This document shows, piece by piece, positions 30,055-39,564 of a stretch of 64,000 nt of DNA (position 1 is the first letter of the stretch; every line of letters starts with the position of its first letter). Source of the DNA: Capitella teleta (taxonomy: Eukaryota > Annelida > Polychaeta > Capitellidae); NCBI GenBank assembly GCA_000328365.1, contig KB309212.1:69113-133112 (forward strand). The letters run 5' to 3'. The notes beneath the pieces were generated by a model, which made no database searches, had not been told where the DNA came from, and saw only the letters and a list, made by a program, of their open reading frames with translations. Position numbers and translations under genes: made by a program.

Positions 30055-31731
30055 ATGACCACCTCGTTTTCGTCGTCGTCGTCGACGTCGTTTTCTTTTT
30101 CACAACCAGAGCTTTTGACCACAGAGCTGCAGCAAAAGATTGTTGTGGAATTCAACACTGCAGTGAAGCGAATCCTCTGCGAAAGACTGAGGGTCTCAAT
30201 AGTACCCAACAGTCTTTTTATCTCGCTCATGAGACCATCTTTTTTCATTCAACGGATGGGGTTACTACCACTCGCTGCCCAGCAAGGCGTTTCACGGACC
30301 GAATGGGCATCACTATTTGCTTTTCTCTTCCGACTCTTGATTCCTGAGCGGATCGCGCCTTTGGCTCGACGACGGTGCGAAGAACTTCTATGTGAATACA
30401 TCGTGGTCTTTCATGGCGAAGCGCTCTATTTTAATGAGTGGACACCGTTTTGGCATGATGACCACATCATCCAGTTATTGGGAAAAAAAGACGTGATTTT
30501 CAGCAAAGAAGAAAAGAACGGAGGGGAAATGAAAACCAAAACAAAGAAGAAGAGGATATATAGTTGCAAAAAAATGAAGAAAATTGAAAAGCACAAGGAA
30601 GAAAAGGTAAAGAAGGTGAAGAAGGACACGGAAAAGTATATGGAGACAAACAACGTCTTTTTTAACGATGCTGATGATGTTAATGATGATAATAATAACG
30701 ACGACGATGACGATGATGATGACAGTGATGATGATGATGATGAAGACTTTGACGAACTTTCTATCATGGGGGACGCGAGCGATTTGCAACGTATCATCCT
30801 CACGCAAGACTTTTGGATTTTCGCCTCAGTGACGTCATTTATCGAGGATGGTCTGCAGAGCATGAAAATGGAAAGGTTGCTCAAAGAGCTCATTTTCTGG
30901 TACAAACACAAACTCTTGAACTCGGCTTGTCTCCACAAGACAATGATAAACAGCGGTCGCATGCCATGTCGGTTGGCTCTCATAATGGCGGCGCTACACG
31001 AAGAAATGATGATCCCGCGGTTTGGCATAGAACAAGCGCGAATCCGACGCAGGAAAGATTACCTATTTTCGACCTTCAGCTTGAAGAAACCACCGCGAAA
31101 ACACAAATTCTACACGACGTTTGAAGAGGAAGGTATAACGTCCTATCTGATGTATTTTGCAGACGCTAAAGAAACAAAAAGTATCACAGAATGGGACTAC
31201 CTTGGACTCTTGGAACGCACCAGCTACTTGGACAAGTGCTGTTATTATGACACGAGAACGGAAATTGGAAAAGTAGTGCTGCACGGATTACCATTTGGCA
31301 CGACGTTGGCTATGATGAACAGGGGAGGTTTTCCCGTTTGTGCGGCGGCTTCTTCTTCATTTACTTCTTTGGATTCTGGTTTTCCCGTTGTTGTCCATGC
31401 TGCCGCTGCTGTCCATACTGCAGTTTCTCGCATCAATCAGTTTTTAAGTCCTTTTTCTCAATCCACGACATCATCATCGATTTGGGTAGCACCTCTGGCG
31501 ACGACTGTAAAACCCGTTAAATTAGAAGAAGAAGAAGAAGAAAAAGAAAACGAAGAAGAGAAAAATAATGATGATGATGATGAAGAAGAAAAAGAAGAAG
31601 AAGGTGAAGATGAAAAACTTGAACCTGTCAACCCGAGTTTGGATCTCGAAAAATTTGTTAAAATTCAAGACAACGCGACAAACGATATTTTACTGTGGGT
31701 TTTTGCTCAGCTTTGCATCTCGCAGGTTTGA
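30055..31731 (+). CDS. unknown acidic protein
   Basis: A 558-residue protein with a Ser-rich N terminus, a Lys-rich segment (about 160-195) followed by a long Asp/Asn run (about 205-230), and a second Glu/Asp-rich region near the C terminus (about 485-525). Between them lies an apparently globular helical domain (about 240-460). No known family is recognised. It lies directly left of the inverted-repeat arm and diverges from the four-span membrane protein. Confidence 0.65.
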   Translation: MTTSFSSSSSTSFSFSQPELLTTELQQKIVVEFNTAVKRILCERLRVSIVPNSLFISLMRPSFFIQRMGLLPLAAQQGVSRTEWASLFAFLFRLLIPERIAPLARRRCEELLCEYIVVFHGEALYFNEWTPFWHDDHIIQLLGKKDVIFSKEEKNGGEMKTKTKKKRIYSCKKMKKIEKHKEEKVKKVKKDTEKYMETNNVFFNDADDVNDDNNNDDDDDDDDSDDDDDEDFDELSIMGDASDLQRIILTQDFWIFASVTSFIEDGLQSMKMERLLKELIFWYKHKLLNSACLHKTMINSGRMPCRLALIMAALHEEMMIPRFGIEQARIRRRKDYLFSTFSLKKPPRKHKFYTTFEEEGITSYLMYFADAKETKSITEWDYLGLLERTSYLDKCCYYDTRTEIGKVVLHGLPFGTTLAMMNRGGFPVCAAASSSFTSLDSGFPVVVHAAAAVHTAVSRINQFLSPFSQSTTSSSIWVAPLATTVKPVKLEEEEEEKENEEEKNNDDDDEEEKEEEGEDEKLEPVNPSLDLEKFVKIQDNATNDILLWVFAQLCISQV

Positions 31732-32160
31732 TATTGGGTGGGTGGCTGCGAGGTTGTTTTTTTTTTAAAAAAAACCCCTAAAAGAATTTTTTTTTCTTAT
31801 TTCTAATCCGTTTCTAGTTTTCCGTGGTTTATTTTGAAATGGGGAAAACCCACTCCAATATATTTTAACCCTTTTTCATGAAGAGTTTGGTTACCGAAAA
31901 AGCACAAAAAAAGAGTGGTTTTTTTGAAAAAAAACCACCCAAATTTTCTAAGTACAAAACAAAATTATCAAGGTAAAAAAAAATTTTCTTTTTTTGAGGC
32001 TCCAGAGATTTATAAATCTCGATTTCTCCCTATCTTTTAACATTATGACCCTTGACCTAATTTGTATCTTTTAACATTGTGACCTGACCTAATTAAAGTC
32101 ACCAAAGACCCCCCCCCTTTGAAAACCAAATTTTGGATAAAAAAACCAAAATTTATTTTC

Positions 32161-32327
32161 TAGGTGAAAAATTCCATATTGTCAGGGCTACCCCTGAGCA
32201 AAAAAAGGGGGTACCTCTACTACCTCCCTCCTTCTTTCTAATTTGTCCCACAAAGAAATTCTAGAGAGTATAGGAGACCCCTTTTTTTGCTCAGGGGTAG
32301 CCCTGACAATGTGGAATTTTTCACCTA
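32161..32327. repeat. long near-perfect hairpin, 50-bp arms (MITE-like or origin-like)
   Basis: The arms 32161-32210 and 32278-32327 are reverse complements at 49 of 50 positions, separated by 67 bases. Both outer ends are a TA dinucleotide followed inward by GGTGAAAAATTCC, which is what a small TA-inserting inverted-repeat element would look like. A herpesvirus replication origin can also be a long palindrome, so both readings are open. No second copy is seen elsewhere in readable sequence; one could be hidden in the assembly gap. Confidence 0.85.
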
Positions 32328-32374
32328 CATAATGGGGGAGATAGGAAATTTTTTTACCCAGAATGCAACATTAT

Positions 32375-32396
32375 GTCCCACGGATGGCCGTGGGAC
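32375..32396. repeat. GTCCCACGG hairpin
   Basis: GTCCCACGG and CCGTGGGAC form a 9-bp stem around a 4-base loop, followed by another GTGGGACA copy at about 32403. The same heptamer forms palindromes in the right arm, so it is a shared feature of the repeat and a candidate protein-binding array. Confidence 0.7.
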
Positions 32397-32564
32397 ATTT
32401 TCGTGGGACATTTTAATCGGGGAAATCCCATGGTTATACTAAAAGTCCAAAATTCGGTAGTGATTTAAGGGAGGTGAATTGTTATTTTTTTTTTTTCAAG
32501 TATAAAAAGGAAGGAAGAGGAAAGGTGTTTTTGCTTTTTTTTTTTTTCATTTATATAATTATAT

Positions 32565-32576
32565 ATATATATAAAA
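32565..32576 (+). promoter_or_regulatory. TATA-like element upstream of Rep-like helicase gene
   Basis: ATATATATAAAA lies 32-43 bases upstream of the ATG at 32608, in an AT-rich spacer. Herpesvirus genes normally use TATA boxes. The short distance to the ATG would give a very short leader, so the assignment is tentative. Confidence 0.3.
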
Positions 32577-32607
32577 TTATTTTTTTTTTCAAAAACCACA
32601 AAGAAAA

Positions 32608-34953
32608 ATGGTTGATGGTAGAATCAATCGCCGCACCTTTGCCATACAGTTGGCAAAAGAAGACCTCCAAATCAGGTTGAAAAAAAAATGTAAACGGTTT
32701 TTCACCAAACTGAGAGCTACTGTGATCATCACAAATAATGGAGAAATGCTCATCACGCGACCAGAGAGTCCTCTTTGTTTTCGCAAGGGCTTGTTACACA
32801 TTCAAAAACACTTGAATTTGAAAAACCCTCCCAAAAGGATCTTCCCTCAAATATCTTCCTTTGAGACGTTTTGCAAGACCTACGCTCTCAAACACGAAGA
32901 TTTCATTGTAGAAAATGATGATTGTGTCGACAACAACGATGCTCAGGATCAAGCGATCAAAAACGATCAGGAGGAGCAAGAGCAGGAGCAAGAGCAGGAT
33001 GAGATTGAGGAGATGGAGTATGAGGCGCACTCGAATCAGGTCAAGGAGGATAAGGGAGAGGAGGAGGAAGAAGAAGAGGAGGAGGAGGAGGAGGAGGCTC
33101 GTCAACGAAATTTCACTCAAAAGATTTTTCACGCGCAATATTCGTACGGTTTTCTTCTTCGTCGTCATGAGCAGCGACACATCGACACCAAAGAGCGCAT
33201 TAACAACAGCAGCATTAATAATAATAACAACAGCAGCAGGAATCCCTGGTTAATGATCGAACGGCGACACACCGAGAACAAAGAGCGCATTAACAGCAAC
33301 AGCAGCAGCAGCAACAGCAGCAACATGAGGAATCCCGGGTTGATGATTGAACAGGTTCGAGTTAAAAATGAAAAAATTATGGGATGCGAAAGACCACTGG
33401 ATCTAGTCAAGAGCGGAGTTTTAGCGCTGAGTGAATTGGAAGGCGCTGAAGAAAACAAACGCTACATAGAGCGACAGGAAGCCGACCTAATGAAAAATGA
33501 TTTGAGCGAACCTTTCCGCTACACATTCTCCCATTACGTCCTCGGAAAACGAAGCGGACTCTTTCCAGACACCGAGATAACCATCGAACCCGTCACCTGG
33601 GAAGAGCAGCGCAAGAAAAAACATTACTGGATATATTCGGATAAAGCCAATTTTGGGAAAACGGCGTTCTGCCAGACGTTCATTGAAAAATGTCGAGCAC
33701 ACGAAGTGAACGACGTCAAGAATTTTTGCGGCGTGCCGTGTAATGCACAATTTCTTCTCTTTGATGAGGTTTCCCCCACCGACAAGAAACTACCTTTGGC
33801 CACCATGAAAGGATTGACTGGCGGGACCGGGACGAGCTCGGCCTTCAACCGTAAATCCTTCGGGTCGTCGTACACGCCTCGCAAAGACGTACAGGCTGTG
33901 TTTCTCTCCAACCATTCACCGTACGAAGTCTACGGGACATGGAACAAATCGCTGGATATCCCCGTCATGACAGCCGCGACTCGAAGTCAGATCCACTCCC
34001 GATTGAACATCTTCAAGTTGGACGGTGATCCCAAAGCTGACGAAATTCGTTACGGCGAGCCGTCTGAGTGCTCTTTCCCCGACATCATCGAGTCGTTTTG
34101 TCAGGATTGGAAACGACAGACAAATGTTCAAGAAGACCGCGAGCAAGCGACGAAAGTTTTAACAGGTGAAAAACCAGAGGAGGAGGAGAAAAAGAAGAAG
34201 ACGACGACAAAGAAGAAGAAGAAGGTGAATAAAAAGAAGAAGATGAATGAAACGGAGGAGGGGGAAGTGGAGGAGGCAACAGCGGCAGCGGCCGCAACAG
34301 GAGCAGAGATTGATTTGAAGAAGATTGAATTTAACAAGATAGTTCAATTTGTCTTAAAAACCATGAAGAGAGTTGTGGTGCGATATCAGGACCTTGATGG
34401 TCGTACTCTCCAAGACGCCAAAAACATTTACGATGCTGTTTTCTCTTGTCGTCGTCGTAGAGAAGGGTTTCCGGAGGAAAACGGACACGCAGAGAAAAAG
34501 TTGATGGAAAAGATGCTAGCTAAAAAACTGCGCGAGGATCGGGCTATCTTTCACGGTGAAGAGGAGAAGGAGGAGAATGACGACGACGACGACGATGACA
34601 AGAAGCATAAAGACAAGGTGGGGGCTGAGAATGAGAATGAAACTAAGAATAACATTGTAATTTCAAAGTGGGGTCGAGAGTTAATTGATAAGATCATCGA
34701 CACCTGTTATGATGAAACCTTACTCAAACCGCTTTCCACTGCAGAGCAAAACAAACAGATAAGTAAGTTACGCAAGCAGTGTTTGAAAAGAGATTTATTG
34801 GGACCAGTGAAAAATCTTTCCGTCCTTGTCAAAGAAATACGAGGGGGTAATGAGATTGGAAACGACGCATCTTCTTCTTTTTCTTTAGCATACGGGGTTA
34901 TCTTAAAGACACTGGATGACGACATGGACGAATTCATAAGTTTTTTCCAGTGA
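32608..34953 (+). CDS. Rep-like superfamily 3 helicase
   Basis: A 781-residue protein. The central domain carries a Walker A-like YSDKANFGKTAF (about 342-352), Walker B AQFLLFDEV (about 378-386) and a motif C-like AVFLSNHSP (about 430-438), the order and spacing of the SF3 helicases of small DNA viruses (parvovirus NS1/Rep, CRESS-DNA virus Rep). The N-terminal 110 residues might be a degenerate nickase-type domain (LLHIQKHL and YALKH resemble weak HUH motifs), but this is uncertain. Acidic runs occur near 130-170, Asn/Ser runs near 200-240, Lys-rich and Ala runs near 525-570. The C-terminal part (about 680-760) resembles the protein at 60336-60980. It is the first gene inside the left repeat arm. 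SF3 helicases unwind DNA at origins; parvovirus-derived Rep (U94) exists in human herpesvirus 6. Confidence 0.7.
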   Translation: MVDGRINRRTFAIQLAKEDLQIRLKKKCKRFFTKLRATVIITNNGEMLITRPESPLCFRKGLLHIQKHLNLKNPPKRIFPQISSFETFCKTYALKHEDFIVENDDCVDNNDAQDQAIKNDQEEQEQEQEQDEIEEMEYEAHSNQVKEDKGEEEEEEEEEEEEEARQRNFTQKIFHAQYSYGFLLRRHEQRHIDTKERINNSSINNNNNSSRNPWLMIERRHTENKERINSNSSSSNSSNMRNPGLMIEQVRVKNEKIMGCERPLDLVKSGVLALSELEGAEENKRYIERQEADLMKNDLSEPFRYTFSHYVLGKRSGLFPDTEITIEPVTWEEQRKKKHYWIYSDKANFGKTAFCQTFIEKCRAHEVNDVKNFCGVPCNAQFLLFDEVSPTDKKLPLATMKGLTGGTGTSSAFNRKSFGSSYTPRKDVQAVFLSNHSPYEVYGTWNKSLDIPVMTAATRSQIHSRLNIFKLDGDPKADEIRYGEPSECSFPDIIESFCQDWKRQTNVQEDREQATKVLTGEKPEEEEKKKKTTTKKKKKVNKKKKMNETEEGEVEEATAAAAATGAEIDLKKIEFNKIVQFVLKTMKRVVVRYQDLDGRTLQDAKNIYDAVFSCRRRREGFPEENGHAEKKLMEKMLAKKLREDRAIFHGEEEKEENDDDDDDDKKHKDKVGAENENETKNNIVISKWGRELIDKIIDTCYDETLLKPLSTAEQNKQISKLRKQCLKRDLLGPVKNLSVLVKEIRGGNEIGNDASSSFSLAYGVILKTLDDDMDEFISFFQ

Positions 34954-35092
34954 AAGTCCTTACCAACCCTCCCCCCCCCCCAGGGAAAAAAAAAATAAAT
35001 AAAAAATCACTGCAGATTATTGCTTTTTATTAAAATAATAAAATTTTTTTTTTTTTATTATTATTAAAAAATAATAATAAATCAAACGTTCT

Positions 35093-37804
35093 TTAGCTTT
35101 TTAATCTGATACACCGGGCTGTCCAATCTTTTTCTGTGGCTAGGTTTATTTGCCCCAGTTCTTCTACATTTGCTTGTTTAGCCAGTATGGTGAGGGGAAA
35201 GTCGCGCACGTAAAAGTGTTTGTGATCGTCGGAGGGCAGAAAAAGCGGTCGAGTCTGGATGGCGCCAAAATCACTCGGGGAGAAATATCGATCTCGAGTG
35301 GGCGGTTTGGGGTCAAAGAAAAAGAGGCGTGGTGAAGATTTTCGACAGTAGGCACACTTTACGTAGAGCTGACTCGTAAACTTCACTTCCTGTCCGATTT
35401 TACATCGAGGACAAAGTTTGTGAATGCAACCCGGTGCCTGGTTAAATAAGGCGGTCGGGGAAAAGGTTTCCATGCATATCCCGCACTCTACATTGAAGCG
35501 ATCCTCATCGTTATTCTCTGGATCAAAACTCTTCCAATTGATTCCCCCTTCTCCTTCTTCTTCTTCTTCTTCTTCTTCTGATTCTGATTCTGATTCACCC
35601 TCTCCACGACCTTCACTTTGCTCCCGCCTCAGAAACTGCGCACTGTATCGCCGTCGCCGCTCAACAGCCTGCTTCTCCTCCCGTTTTCGGGAACAAACTT
35701 TGTGAGTACATTGGGTCCACTTCATCCAGCACAAGATTTTTCTTTTCTGCGTCTTTTGCACACTCTCGTTGTTTCTAGGCCGAGTTACCAGATCATTCGC
35801 GTCGTCTCCTACTTCCTCGTACAGTTGTCGTTTGTAAATACACAAAAGACACCCGTAGTGGTTTTGTTCTCCGCAGCTCATTTTGACTCGGTTGTACTGC
35901 GTGCCGTAATAACCCACGTGACAGAAGACGCACACAAAGCGTTTTGTAGTAGGATATGCACGCTGACGATCGCGATGCCACATCGCTACATTATCATATA
36001 ACGGTCTCCTGAGAAGTACAAGGCGGCCGTTCTGTGGTATGCGCCACACTACTTCGTCGTTACTCTCGACGTCGTCGTCGTTTTCTTCTTTATTATGATG
36101 CCGTAAAAGGTCGCAGCGTATGGGGATCGTTGCCGTGTCTCGTGCATATTTTTTACGCAAGGTGTCGTTGAATGTGATCGGATAGGTTAAAAGTTGGTCT
36201 TCACCGTGAAAGAGCATGTCACTCACGCGATCCGCATATGCCGTCATCAACGTATCTTGGACTTCCACGGCGTCCGCCAAAGTCAAAGAAACCGAGGCTT
36301 GTCCGCTACCACGTATGAGCTGAGATGGTAATTGCGTCGAAATCAGCGTTGAAGAGTACGCACGGATGGCTCGTAAAAGGTCAGGGCGCACGAATAGAGG
36401 GTGGGCGATGAGACGAAACATGCGAATCAGAGCTTCGATGAGCTCGACTGTCACAGGTAAAGAAGAATTCGACCTCGTCCTCTTATCAAAGGCCTTTCTG
36501 AATGTTTTTTCTCGCGTGATCACCGACGTTGTTGCATTATTATTGATTTTTTTATTGCCAATGTGCACCATGAAATCCATGCTGGGATGAAGCATCATGG
36601 CTTTCAGTACCACGCTGAAACCCAGATCCTTCTGACACGCCTCTTTGAGGTTTCTCATCGGGCTCCTCAAAGGAGAAATCTCGGTTGGGATGGGAGCAAT
36701 ACTTCCTCCTTCTCGCAGGGTTGAAAGGATCTCTCTCGAGTTATCGTTCTCAAGATGATGTCTCGTAATAGCTGAAGCCAGACGAGGAAGATTGGATATA
36801 TTAAACCTTTCTATTGCCTCTTCTTCACCTTCAATTGACATCTCCGCGTTCAGCTGACTATCTTGCGGTGTGATCAAATCTTGGCTCTCTTCGAAGTCGC
36901 CGCCGTCGTAGTGGAGTTCAAAATCTCGACTTTTCGGCTCAAGTCCCTCAACGCTGCAGATGAGAGGTGAGTAATCGCTCATGTGCGGTAGAACTACCCC
37001 CGTGATGTTCTCCGTGCCCTGAGGCAAGACTGGAAATGACGACCAAGACGTGTTCGACGCCAACGTTGAGGCCCAGATTTTATATTGATACCTTGTACCA
37101 CGCTCTTCGAAGATTTTTTGCATGTTTTCTGGGTTTTCAAATCTCCGCTCGTGAAGTATCACTTTCCTCATTGCCTCCTGTGGGGTCTTGGAACTCGCAT
37201 GTGAAAACCACCAGGGGTAACGAATATGCAGGTGAGAACAATCGTTCTTCGACCTCCACGTCCAATCGCTTTCCCCTTTTAATTCATGCTCATCCCTGTC
37301 AATCTCTTGTTCACTGATGATCATTTCCATTTCAGAGATACGGGTAAGAACTTTGCGGACATTTTCCAACCAGGCTTCGGTATGTTCTTGTAAAGTCTTT
37401 ATCAAGGTGACCAACTCCTTTTGATGAGATTTCTGATTCTCACGATGCAGTGGAGCTGGTGTCTTTAAGAAATCCAAGAGATACTGCATCAGGGGCGCCA
37501 CATTTTTTGTGTGTTCCGCGAAAAGGCAGTGAAAGTCGAGCGCGTAGTTGAAGTCTTTGCTGAACCTGTAAATCAGCTTTTCTTCAACACCACCTTCATC
37601 ACCGTCTCTCCAATAGCTTGCGCGGTCTGGGGAGTTACTTCGGTCTAAGGAGATTTTACCGTTAGGCCAGTATCCTTTTGCAAATCGTTCGGCGGGGAAC
37701 CTTGCTTCGTAGGGTGGTGGTATATTTCTACCGCTGTCGTGGTTTACATCATCCTCCTCCTCCTCCTCACGTTTTTTTTTTCTTCTTCCCATGCCAACCA
37801 ACAT
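35093..37804 (-). CDS. large RING-finger protein
   Basis: A 903-residue protein. A C-terminal RING finger starts at about residue 773 (CGICMETF, then CIHKLCPRCK and CAYCRK), as in ubiquitin E3 ligases. A second Cys-rich region lies at about 625-665 (CVFCHVG, SCGEQNHYGCLLC). An acidic Glu/Ser run separates the two. The N-terminal 60-190 region repeats the pattern of the neighbouring 164-residue protein (HQKEL, WLENV, MIISE). Malacoherpesviruses carry several RING proteins; the likely role is ubiquitination of host or viral targets. The gene start overlaps the end of the upstream leftward gene by about 60 bases. Confidence 0.75.
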   Translation of the reverse strand: MLVGMGRRKKKREEEEEDDVNHDSGRNIPPPYEARFPAERFAKGYWPNGKISLDRSNSPDRASYWRDGDEGGVEEKLIYRFSKDFNYALDFHCLFAEHTKNVAPLMQYLLDFLKTPAPLHRENQKSHQKELVTLIKTLQEHTEAWLENVRKVLTRISEMEMIISEQEIDRDEHELKGESDWTWRSKNDCSHLHIRYPWWFSHASSKTPQEAMRKVILHERRFENPENMQKIFEERGTRYQYKIWASTLASNTSWSSFPVLPQGTENITGVVLPHMSDYSPLICSVEGLEPKSRDFELHYDGGDFEESQDLITPQDSQLNAEMSIEGEEEAIERFNISNLPRLASAITRHHLENDNSREILSTLREGGSIAPIPTEISPLRSPMRNLKEACQKDLGFSVVLKAMMLHPSMDFMVHIGNKKINNNATTSVITREKTFRKAFDKRTRSNSSLPVTVELIEALIRMFRLIAHPLFVRPDLLRAIRAYSSTLISTQLPSQLIRGSGQASVSLTLADAVEVQDTLMTAYADRVSDMLFHGEDQLLTYPITFNDTLRKKYARDTATIPIRCDLLRHHNKEENDDDVESNDEVVWRIPQNGRLVLLRRPLYDNVAMWHRDRQRAYPTTKRFVCVFCHVGYYGTQYNRVKMSCGEQNHYGCLLCIYKRQLYEEVGDDANDLVTRPRNNESVQKTQKRKILCWMKWTQCTHKVCSRKREEKQAVERRRRYSAQFLRREQSEGRGEGESESESEEEEEEEEGEGGINWKSFDPENNDEDRFNVECGICMETFSPTALFNQAPGCIHKLCPRCKIGQEVKFTSQLYVKCAYCRKSSPRLFFFDPKPPTRDRYFSPSDFGAIQTRPLFLPSDDHKHFYVRDFPLTILAKQANVEELGQINLATEKDWTARCIRLKS

Positions 37805-38238
37805 TCTTCTTCCCGAGCTATCTTTTCTTCTCTATTCACAGAGGCCAGGCGTGCAAAGCACAATGCGTAAACTAAGTCGATTACTGGAAGATCCTTCGAT
37901 GTCTTCACCTCCTTCCTCGCATTGGAAATTATTTCTTGCATATTTATCATATTTTCCGCCGCTATTTCTATATTCTGTAGCCACTTATCCCCATTCTGTT
38001 CCACTTCATGTAATATCGTGTAAATTTCTTTTTGGTGCTCCCTGTACTCACAGCCTCGTATTGGTACAAACTCGTCTAATATTGCCGTCATAAACGGGAA
38101 CAGGGCTTCGATTGTTTGCCAGTGTTGAAGTCTGAGGTTTTCGATCACGAGGGCATAACTGTACCGCGGCTTGGGTGGTGGTGGTGCTCTTGACGACGAC
38201 GGCCTCGTCTGTCGTGACGGTAGTGCTGATCTACTCAT
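37744..38238 (-). CDS. paralogue of the N-terminal domain of the adjacent RING protein
   Basis: A 164-residue protein. Its region of about residues 28-115 aligns with residues 65-160 of the RING protein next to it: an Ala-Leu start, HQKEI against HQKEL, WLQNI against WLENV, and MQEIISNARKE against MEMIISEQEID. It lacks the RING. The N terminus is Pro/Ser/Arg-rich and the C terminus basic. This looks like a tandem duplication of the domain. A role in regulating or pairing with the RING protein is conceivable but inferred only from homology and position. Confidence 0.65.
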   Translation of the reverse strand: MSRSALPSRQTRPSSSRAPPPPKPRYSYALVIENLRLQHWQTIEALFPFMTAILDEFVPIRGCEYREHQKEIYTILHEVEQNGDKWLQNIEIAAENMINMQEIISNARKEVKTSKDLPVIDLVYALCFARLASVNREEKIAREEECWLAWEEEKKNVRRRRRMM

Positions 38239-38431
38239 GGCTATTTTATCCTTTTTTTTCGGCTTTAATTTATTTTTTTTTTTTATTTTTTTTTTACTCT
38301 TTCCCTTCTACCTTTTTTCTTTTTTCCCCCATTCCTGGTTCTTTTTTAGTCTTTTTTTCCCTCAAACAATACTTGGAAAAAAAACAAACAAAACACTTTT
38401 TTTTCTTTTGAGTAAGAGTTTATTTATTTAT

Positions 38432-38671
38432 TTATTTCTTTTTTTTCTCCTCTCCAGTTTTCCCTCCCTTTTCCAAGAAAGACTCAGAAGTAGATGGAGA
38501 AGGAGGAGAGAGGGTGTCAACAGAAGAATCGTTTTTCAACTTGCTCAAGACATCCTCACTGTGTCTCCTTTTCAAGTCCTCCATTGTCGCCTTTTTGGAT
38601 GAAAAAACACGTTGATGAGCCGGGTATGTGACAAATTCGTTTTTGTTTTTCTTTTTCTTTGATAAAAACAT
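38432..38671 (-). CDS. small Lys/Ser-rich protein, uncertain
   Basis: A 79-residue frame starting MFLSKKKKNKNEF, with a Ser/Pro-rich C-terminal half and a Lys-run end coded by A-rich DNA. It is leftward like its neighbours and sits in an otherwise non-coding, T-rich stretch. Size would suit a small capsid protein, but there is no motif. It may also be a chance frame. Confidence 0.4.
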   Translation of the reverse strand: MFLSKKKKNKNEFVTYPAHQRVFSSKKATMEDLKRRHSEDVLSKLKNDSSVDTLSPPSPSTSESFLEKGGKTGEEKKKK

Positions 38672-38874
38672 ACTGAAGTTTCTTCTGGAGATTTTTTTTT
38701 ACAACAACAAAAATTAATGTATATAATTCTTTATTTATTTATTTTTTTGTTTTTTATTTAAAAAAGGGGCAAGTTTTGATTATTCCCTCTACTCCCCTTT
38801 AAAAAGGTTTAAAAAAAAACAGAAATGTTAGGAAAAAAAAAAACATCCACTCACTCTAAGAAAAGAATAGAAAA

Positions 38875-39492
38875 ATGATGTTACTTTTATGGTCTTTTCC
38901 CTTTTTCTTCTCCCTTGTTACTTCGAGTCAAGATCAAACTGGAGAAGGGTTAGTTAAATCAGGTCGCTGGCTATCAAAGTTTGATTTCCCAGGTTCATTT
39001 CCCATTCAAGTAGACCTTGTTGTGGACAAGCAGGTGGAATTTGTTTTCTGTCCGGATATCGTGTCAGTAAATCCTACTGAACAAAGCGTAAGAGTGATTG
39101 AAGAAGGAGAGGAGGAGGAAGGTACTATGAAGACCAAGTTGGAAACTAAACATCTCAAACTCATCATTCCTCCTGAATCGAATATTCTCATTGCCTTTTT
39201 GAGCAAACTACCCTTGGTTTGTGTGGCCGTTATTTCCTCCTCGAATTTTATGCATAATTCACTCGAAGCTTTCGAGTTGCGCTACAAAGAAGACAGCGGT
39301 CAAGGTTTTCCAATTGTGTCGGGTTATGATTACGCCAATCTCAGACTTGCCGTTAAACAAGAGAATATTTTAAAAAACACGAGTTTTTTCAATGCCCCGG
39401 TGATTTTTATTTTGATAACGAATATCATCGCCGTGTTATTCATTCCCGTTCTCGTCGGTTTAATAAATCACAAACGAGTTAATAAAGATTAA
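38875..39492 (+). CDS. type I membrane glycoprotein, unknown
   Basis: A 205-residue protein with an N-terminal signal peptide (MMLLLWSFPFFFSLVTSS), an ectodomain of about 150 residues with a Glu run near 78 and one N-glycosylation motif (NTS near 168), a C-terminal membrane span (about 176-197, VIFILITNIIAVLFIPVLVG) and a short basic tail (NHKRVNKD). This is the layout of a viral envelope glycoprotein. It stands alone on the plus strand between two leftward groups. Confidence 0.7.
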   Translation: MMLLLWSFPFFFSLVTSSQDQTGEGLVKSGRWLSKFDFPGSFPIQVDLVVDKQVEFVFCPDIVSVNPTEQSVRVIEEGEEEEGTMKTKLETKHLKLIIPPESNILIAFLSKLPLVCVAVISSSNFMHNSLEAFELRYKEDSGQGFPIVSGYDYANLRLAVKQENILKNTSFFNAPVIFILITNIIAVLFIPVLVGLINHKRVNKD

Positions 39493-39564
39493 AGGGGAGG
39501 AGGAGAAGGAGAAAGGTGGGGGGTGGGGAATTATATTTTATATTTAAAAATAAAAAAAAATACA

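Larger units (their letters stand above)
31808..32480 (+). repeat. left inverted-repeat arm
   Basis: The block 32390-32480 matches the reverse complement of 54331-54420 over about 91 bases with only a few differences, including ATCGGGGAAATCCCATGG. Farther out, CCGTTTCTAGTTT at 31808-31820 is the exact reverse complement of 54782-54794, just beyond the assembly gap. The arm therefore probably spans about 0.67 kb. It contains a 50-bp-arm hairpin, GTCCCAC palindromes and a short direct repeat (about 32032-32094, two units sharing TATCTTTTAACATT). No gene lies in the stretch 31732-32607. Confidence 0.8.

Noticed and set aside
30426-31028. 200-codon minus-strand frame with Ser and hydrophobic runs
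   Set aside because: Antisense of the acidic gene at 30055-31731; composition is the mirror of GAT/GAC repeats.
32608-34953. Orthology with HHV-6 U94
   Set aside because: Only the SF3 helicase motifs are shared in kind; the flanking regions and length differ, so a common origin with U94 is not supported. It is used only as a functional parallel.
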